From Terriglobales bacterium (lineage in GTDB: Bacteria; Acidobacteriota; Terriglobia; Terriglobales; Acidobacteriaceae): a stretch of DNA of 64,000 bases. How positions within the stretch are numbered: the first letter of the stretch is position 1; each line of letters starts with the position of its first letter. Shown here piece by piece: positions 59,208 through 64,000 of the stretch. The notes under the pieces are model-generated. The model saw only the letters and a program-made list of their open reading frames with translations. It made no database searches and had not been told where the DNA came from. The stretch is taken from NCBI GenBank assembly GCA_025462725.1, contig JAOAPE010000012.1:297942-361941 (forward strand). Direction: 5' to 3'. Position numbers and translations under genes: made by a program.

Positions 59208-60875
59208 TTATATTTCCAATATCACCGGCAATATCATCGGCCTACGCGCGGTGCTCTTCACGATGAATCGTTTCAAGTCCTGGCGGATTTTTTCTTTTAC
59301 CACGCCGTAGTCACGCATCTCTTCCGTGCTCGAATCCTGCAATGTCTTGGTCATCACATCGCGGGCCTGCGCGGTGATCTCGCTCTCGATTGAAGCGGAT
59401 GCGAATCCACGGGTAATGATCTCCGCCGATTCGACTTCGCCGGTGAGCTTATTAATGGCCACGATAGGAAGCACAATGCCGTCTTCGCTGAGGTGGCGGC
59501 GGTCTTTGATGACGAGGTCTTCGACGACGTCTCCCATGGATCCGGAGTCAATGCAGACGCGGCCGACGGCAACCTTGCCGGCCTTGCGCGCGCCGAGTTC
59601 GTCGAACTCGAGGATTTCCCCGCTCTCAATCATCATGGTTTGTCCCACAGCGCCGTGCATAGATTTAGCCAGTTCGAGATGGCGGCGGAGTTGGCGATAC
59701 TCACCGTGAATGGGAATGAAAAACTTCGGCTTCACCAGGTTGATAATCAGGCGCAGTTCTTCTTGGCTGGCGTGTCCGCTGACGTGGATGGGCGGCCATG
59801 AGCCGTCGTCATAGACCACGTTCGCTTCGCGGCGGAAGAGATGATCAATCACGCGGTAGATCGCCTTCTCATTGCCGGGGATGATGCGCGACGAAAGCAC
59901 AACTGTATCGCCATTCTCGATTTTGGCGTGCTTGTGGTTGTCCACCGCCGCGCGAGAGAGCGCAGACATTGGCTCACCTTGCGTTCCGCTGATCATCACG
60001 CAAACGCGCTCCGGCGGAAAATCGCGAATCTGGCCGGGATGGATGAGCAGTCCGTCGGGCACGTCGAGGTATCCGAGATCAAGCGCGATCTCAGTAGCTT
60101 CGGTCATGGAGCGTCCCACCAGCGCGACCTTGCGGTTGTGCTGGAACGCCATTTCCAGTGCGAGCTTAATCCGGTGCGTGGATGACGAGAAGCAGGAGAT
60201 GAAGAGGCGTCGCTTAGTGCGATGGAAAACTTCTTCAAACTTGGTGCGCACCGCGCGTTCGCTCGGTGTGTATCCACTGCGTTCGACGTTGGTGGAATCC
60301 TGAAACAGCGCGAGCACGCCCTCTTTGCCGTATTCGGCGAAGGTGTGCAAGTCGAAAAGCTGATTGTCAGTGGGCGTCGGATCCACTTTGAAATCACCGG
60401 TATGGATGATCACGCCGATGGGCGTGTGAATCGCCAGCGAGACGCAATCCACAATGCTATGGGTTACGCGAATGGGATTGATCGTGAACGGCCCAATCTT
60501 AAATCGCTCCGCAGGCTGGATCTCGATGAGGTCAGCGTCGTCGAGTAGTCCGTGCTCTTCCAATTTGTTTTCGACGAGCGCGAGTGTGAATTCCGTGCCG
60601 TACACCGGGACATTGAGTTCGCCGAGAAACCACGGCAATCCACCAATGTGATCTTCGTGTCCGTGAGTGAGGACGACGGCTTTCACTTTGTCGCGATTCT
60701 GTATGAGATACGTGAGATCCGGAACGACGATGTCCACGCCGAGCAGTTCGGATTCCGGGAACATCAGGCCGCAGTCGATGACGATGATGTCGTCTGCCCA
60801 GCGAATGGCCATGCAGTTCATTCCGAACTCGCCGAGTCCGCCAAGAGGGATTACATGTAATTTTCCAGCAGGCAT
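59208..60875 (-). CDS. rnj: ribonuclease J
   Basis: A 555-residue metallo-beta-lactamase/beta-CASP nuclease. HGHEDHIGG is the zinc motif, GGLGEFGMNCMAI the N-terminal strand, then SSTHRIKLALEMAFQHN-like and SGHASQEELRLIINLVKPKF (beta-CASP), and a C-terminal domain. RNase J cuts 5' ends and internal sites of mRNA and rRNA and replaces RNase E in many non-proteobacterial lineages. Confidence 0.95.
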   Translation of the reverse strand: MPAGKLHVIPLGGLGEFGMNCMAIRWADDIIVIDCGLMFPESELLGVDIVVPDLTYLIQNRDKVKAVVLTHGHEDHIGGLPWFLGELNVPVYGTEFTLALVENKLEEHGLLDDADLIEIQPAERFKIGPFTINPIRVTHSIVDCVSLAIHTPIGVIIHTGDFKVDPTPTDNQLFDLHTFAEYGKEGVLALFQDSTNVERSGYTPSERAVRTKFEEVFHRTKRRLFISCFSSSTHRIKLALEMAFQHNRKVALVGRSMTEATEIALDLGYLDVPDGLLIHPGQIRDFPPERVCVMISGTQGEPMSALSRAAVDNHKHAKIENGDTVVLSSRIIPGNEKAIYRVIDHLFRREANVVYDDGSWPPIHVSGHASQEELRLIINLVKPKFFIPIHGEYRQLRRHLELAKSMHGAVGQTMMIESGEILEFDELGARKAGKVAVGRVCIDSGSMGDVVEDLVIKDRRHLSEDGIVLPIVAINKLTGEVESAEIITRGFASASIESEITAQARDVMTKTLQDSSTEEMRDYGVVKEKIRQDLKRFIVKSTARRPMILPVILEI

Positions 60876-60915
60876 AGTGAACTTCTGATGCTAACACGCA
60901 AGGTGGAGTGCGGTA

Positions 60916-61662
60916 CTAAACGGAAGCAGCAGCAGATTCGCGATCGAGTTTTTCGGTGAGCAGCCGCTGTTTTTTGCCGAGAAAAGTGCCGGCGATCCAG
61001 TGATAGATGCCGATGAAAGCGTAAAGCCAACCTGCAAGGCCAGACTTTTGTGGAGTAAGCAGGGCGGCCACCGCGGCCGATGTCAGGCCGAAGCAGACCA
61101 TGGCCACATGATTGATCAGCACGCGCCGGGTGATGAAAACCTCAACTTCATTCAGTTCCAACTCATTGCGCAGTCTGTACGCGTGCAGATACATCAACGC
61201 GAGAACGATAAACATTGCCGCGAATCCCAAGCCGTAGAGGATCATCAAGGCTGGCACTTGGTCTTGTGTGATTTGAGGCACCGGGCCATGAAGCAGCAGT
61301 CCGAAGAGAAGGCCGAAGAGAAATTTCAATGGATAGACGTAGAACAAGACCAGGAACAACAGCGTGCAATTGAGAGTGATGCTCCAACTGGTTTGAAGGC
61401 CGTATCGGCGGAAGTAATCAGTGTGCTCGTTCCAGACGATGACCAAAAGGCTGAAGCAGACGGCAAAGCCGCCGAATCCGCGCACTGCGTTCATGAGATC
61501 AGAAAAGCTGTGCGGCACCTCGAGCGCGACCACGAGCAGCGTAACGGCAAACGCAAAGACGGCGTCACTGAAAGCTTCCGCGCGCGTCATTTCTGTTCCG
61601 CGCCAGCGAAAATCTTTCTCCACCATCCGATTGCTGAGTGAGAGTCCGTGTCGCACGTTCAT
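60916..61662 (-). CDS. TMEM175-type potassium channel (DUF1211)
   Basis: A 248-residue protein with about six transmembrane helices. The family mark is RAEAFSDAVFAFAVTLLVVA (the FSD motif) in the first helix, followed by NEHTDYFRRYG. ATG 61662 has GGAG about five bases upstream. Bacterial TMEM175 forms tetrameric potassium-selective channels. Confidence 0.85.
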   Translation of the reverse strand: MNVRHGLSLSNRMVEKDFRWRGTEMTRAEAFSDAVFAFAVTLLVVALEVPHSFSDLMNAVRGFGGFAVCFSLLVIVWNEHTDYFRRYGLQTSWSITLNCTLLFLVLFYVYPLKFLFGLLFGLLLHGPVPQITQDQVPALMILYGLGFAAMFIVLALMYLHAYRLRNELELNEVEVFITRRVLINHVAMVCFGLTSAAVAALLTPQKSGLAGWLYAFIGIYHWIAGTFLGKKQRLLTEKLDRESAAASV

Positions 61663-61672
61663 GCAAGCTCCT

Positions 61673-63139
61673 TTAGTCGTGCGTTGGTACTGCTTCCAAA
61701 ACTACGGGGGATGGTTGCTCCTTGCCGAACTCGCCTTCCCATCGCGCGATGACCACCGTCGCTAAACAGTTTCCGATGACGTTCACTGAGGTGCGCGCCA
61801 TGTCCATGAGGGCGTCAATGCCGAGAATCAAAAACACCGGCCACGCGGGAAGATGAAATGAGTCTACCGTGCCCATAAGGATAACGAGGCTGGCGCGGGG
61901 AATCGCGGCAACGCCTTTGCTGGTGACCATTAGCGTGAAGACCATGAGCAGTTGCTGTCCGAATGAGAGTGGGACGCCGGCCGCTTGCGCGACGAAGATG
62001 GACGCTAGCGCGAGATACAAAGTGCTGCCATCGAGGTTGAAGCTGTATCCCGTGGGCATGACGAATGCGACAACGTGTCGTGGAACGCCCAGCGCTTCCA
62101 TGTTTTCCATGGCGCGGGGCAGTGCGGCTTCCGATGTGGCCGTTGCGAAGGCGATGGAGAAGGGCTCAGCCACAGCGCGTGCGAATCGTTTGATAGGAAC
62201 CCGCGCGAGGAATGCGATTGGCAGAAACACAAACACGATCATGAAGATGAGCGCGACGTAGAGTGTGGCCAAAAGCACGAATAGATTCTTCAGAATGCCC
62301 AAGCCCATCGCTCCTACTGTGTAAGCAATGGCTGCGCCTACGCCGATAGGCGCAAAGAGCATGACGATGTTGGTGAACTTGAACATCGTTTCTGAAAGGC
62401 TCTCAAGAACCGAGAGCAGCGGGCGTTTCCTTTTCTCAGGCATCAACGCCAGCGCTGCGCCGAAGATGATGCTGAAGACCACCACCTGAAGCACTTGGCC
62501 TTCGGCAACAGACTTCGCGATATTTTCAGGGAAGATGTGCAGGATCACGTCTGACGCGGACTGCTTTGCCGTCGCAATCTGTTCGACTTGCATGTTCGCG
62601 GGCGGCTGCACGCCGACTCCCGCTTTCGAGAAATTGATCGCACCCACTCCGATGAACAATGCCAGCGTGGTGACGATCTCGAAATAAATAAGTGCCTTGA
62701 TTCCCATGCGTCCGACCTGCTTGAGGTCGGAGTGTCCCGCGATACCAACAACCAGCGTGGAGAAAATCAGCGGCGCGATGATGGTCTTGATCAATCGCAG
62801 GAACAGCGCACTGAGGAGTTTCGCGCTGAGTGGGTCAGGTTCGCCTTTCGCGAGTGGGAGGTTGGGATCGTGTCCGATGGCGAGGCGAGGGAAGTCGTGT
62901 CCGAATTCCGCGCCAATCAGCATGGAGACGATGATCCACGCGGTCAGCGAGCGTTTCCTGATTGCGTACGCAGTGGCGATGCCGAGGGCGATCCATCGCA
63001 CTGTCATCAGCGTGCCGGCGGAGAGTGGAACGATGCCGAAATCCGCAACGACCGTCACGATTGCCGCGAGCGTGATGGCGGCGAGCGTAGCGAGCAGAAG
63101 ATTTTTGAGAGAGCTTGACGGCTGGTTGGGTTGACTCAT
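61673..63139 (-). CDS. dicarboxylate / amino-acid:cation symporter (DAACS)
   Basis: About 488 residues from ATG 63139. Glt/DctA fold: LIKTIIAPLIFSTLVVGIAG, the GYSFNLDGSTLYLALA helix with the substrate NMDGT-like motif (here NLDGST), and ASIFVAQAAGVPLSFGQQLL. A final DMARTSVNVIGNCLATVVIA carries the conserved Asp and Arg. It takes up C4-dicarboxylates or acidic amino acids with Na+ or H+. Eleven bases after dapD. Confidence 0.92.
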   Translation of the reverse strand: MSQPNQPSSSLKNLLLATLAAITLAAIVTVVADFGIVPLSAGTLMTVRWIALGIATAYAIRKRSLTAWIIVSMLIGAEFGHDFPRLAIGHDPNLPLAKGEPDPLSAKLLSALFLRLIKTIIAPLIFSTLVVGIAGHSDLKQVGRMGIKALIYFEIVTTLALFIGVGAINFSKAGVGVQPPANMQVEQIATAKQSASDVILHIFPENIAKSVAEGQVLQVVVFSIIFGAALALMPEKRKRPLLSVLESLSETMFKFTNIVMLFAPIGVGAAIAYTVGAMGLGILKNLFVLLATLYVALIFMIVFVFLPIAFLARVPIKRFARAVAEPFSIAFATATSEAALPRAMENMEALGVPRHVVAFVMPTGYSFNLDGSTLYLALASIFVAQAAGVPLSFGQQLLMVFTLMVTSKGVAAIPRASLVILMGTVDSFHLPAWPVFLILGIDALMDMARTSVNVIGNCLATVVIARWEGEFGKEQPSPVVLEAVPTHD

Positions 63140-63150
63140 TGATTTATGCG

Positions 63151-63993
63151 TTAGCGCAGCAAGTCTTCCAGTTCCACGGAATGATCGGTCTTTTCGTCGC
63201 GATACTTCACGATGATGGGAGTGTAAACCGAAAGGCCCCATTCGGAAGCTTTTCCTTTTGTGATCGCGCGGGAGCCCGGGACAACCACCGCGCCCTCGGG
63301 AACAGTGAGTGGCGACTCCGCAGTAGCGCGATAGACTTCACCGCGCACCACGTCATAGAGCGGAGTGGAGCGCGTGAGGATCACGCCCGAGCCCAACACC
63401 GCGCGCGCGCGGACTACCGCACCTTCATAGACTCCGCAGTTGCCGCCCACGAGCACGTCATCCTCGATGATCACTGGAGAGGCGTTCACCGGCTCGAGCA
63501 CTCCGCCGATTTGCGAGCCCGCGCTAACGTGAACGCGTTTGCCCACCTGCGCGCAGGAGCCGACGAGTGCGTGGGAGTCGATCATGGTGCCTTCGTCCAC
63601 GTATGCGCCAACATTTATATACATGGGCGGAGCGCAGACTACCGACGGTGCGACATAGGCGCCCATCCGAACAGACGACCCGCCAACGACAATACGGATA
63701 TTTTCAGCTGCGCGAAAACTTCGGGCGGGAAAGGTGTCTTTGTCCACGAAGGAGAGGACATTGGGGTCGCCGAATTCAACGAGGGTGCCCAACCGGAAGC
63801 CCAACAGTATCCCCTGTTTCACCCAGGAGTTTGTATGCCAGCTGCCATCGTGCAATTTTTGCGCAGCGCGGATCTCGCCGGCGGTCAGCGAATCTCGAAA
63901 TTCGAGAAAAACGCGGCGGGCGTCGGCTTTCTGGGCGTCGGGAATCGGATTTTGCGCGAAATACCGCTGAATGGGCTCTCGTAAGGCGTGCAT
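63151..63993 (-). CDS. dapD: tetrahydrodipicolinate N-succinyltransferase
   Basis: A 280-residue left-handed beta-helix enzyme close to the right edge and apparently complete. Features: hexapeptide repeats ([40 protein letters not shown]), [18 protein letters not shown] with the catalytic region, and [16 protein letters not shown]. It joins succinyl-CoA to tetrahydrodipicolinate in lysine and diaminopimelate synthesis, needed for peptidoglycan. Confidence 0.92.
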   Translation of the reverse strand: MHALREPIQRYFAQNPIPDAQKADARRVFLEFRDSLTAGEIRAAQKLHDGSWHTNSWVKQGILLGFRLGTLVEFGDPNVLSFVDKDTFPARSFRAAENIRIVVGGSSVRMGAYVAPSVVCAPPMYINVGAYVDEGTMIDSHALVGSCAQVGKRVHVSAGSQIGGVLEPVNASPVIIEDDVLVGGNCGVYEGAVVRARAVLGSGVILTRSTPLYDVVRGEVYRATAESPLTVPEGAVVVPGSRAITKGKASEWGLSVYTPIIVKYRDEKTDHSVELEDLLR

Positions 63994-64000
63994 ATAGGGC

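Overview
The window looks like a piece of an Acidobacteriota chromosome (Terriglobia-like). This is inferred from the gene families: an Oar-type TonB receptor with an N-terminal carboxypeptidase-regulatory domain, an acidobacterial VWFA-domain protein, an LPXTG-like surface protein beside a sortase in a diderm background, Spy-like and M16-pair genes, and a patchwork of short intergenic hairpins. No 16S gene or other definitive marker is present.

Layout. (1) 1-7.8 kb: two divergent Crp/Fnr-type regulators (one cut by the left edge) and a one-directional surface/secretion cluster: ice-binding-like lipoprotein, OmpA-like beta-barrel protein, MPKTG-tailed protein, a Tyr/Gln/Asn/Gly-rich repeat protein, a small membrane protein, a VWFA protein and a sortase. 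Four copies of a TGnnCA-N4-TGnnCA dyad lie in its promoters. (2) 8.3-28.3 kb: an RND efflux operon (minus strand) and a long plus-strand block: YncE-like propeller, TonB receptor, secreted small protein, phosphodiesterase, Tat-exported PrpD-like protein, two-component system, lipoprotein joining a CxxCH motif to a streptogramin-lyase-like propeller, MFS transporter, cupin-like protein. Five PmrA/QseB-like boxes (YTTAA-N5-YTTAA type, 11-bp period) mark the regulatory gaps. (3) 28.5-34.1 kb: an integrase remnant, a 21-bp duplicate of the tRNA-Phe 3' end and the intact tRNA-Phe gene bracket a 5.3-kb segment with a class III aminotransferase and a type III PKS / FAD oxidoreductase / YceI operon, so this looks like an old tRNA-associated island.

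(4) 34.3-52.25 kb: mostly ordinary chromosome: ECF sigma/anti-sigma/Spy-like module, methyltransferase, CutC, asparaginase-family protein, a paired active/inactive M16 peptidase operon, M48 protease, DUF2339 and DUF3999-like membrane proteins, FtsK, UppP, an SH3-domain protein, threonine dehydratase-like enzyme and an amidase. Several starts here appear to be TTG, CTG or even ATT. (5) 52.25-56.6 kb: an accessory patch with a lone Cas2-like protein, a promoter-equipped tRNA-like gene whose anticodon arm is replaced by a long extended hairpin, a DUF2335 membrane protein, a compact four-gene operon containing a PIN-domain protein and two previously hidden mini-proteins, and an IS1595-type transposase. 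(6) 56.6-64 kb: alpha/beta hydrolase, an unknown secreted protein, RNase J, a TMEM175-type channel, a dicarboxylate/amino-acid symporter and DapD.

The items most likely to be new biology are the tRNA-like RNA at 52895-53013, the four-gene PIN operon at 53767-55316, the Crp-controlled sortase/surface cluster, and the PmrA-box regulon. All functional links are read from sequence only; no database search was possible.
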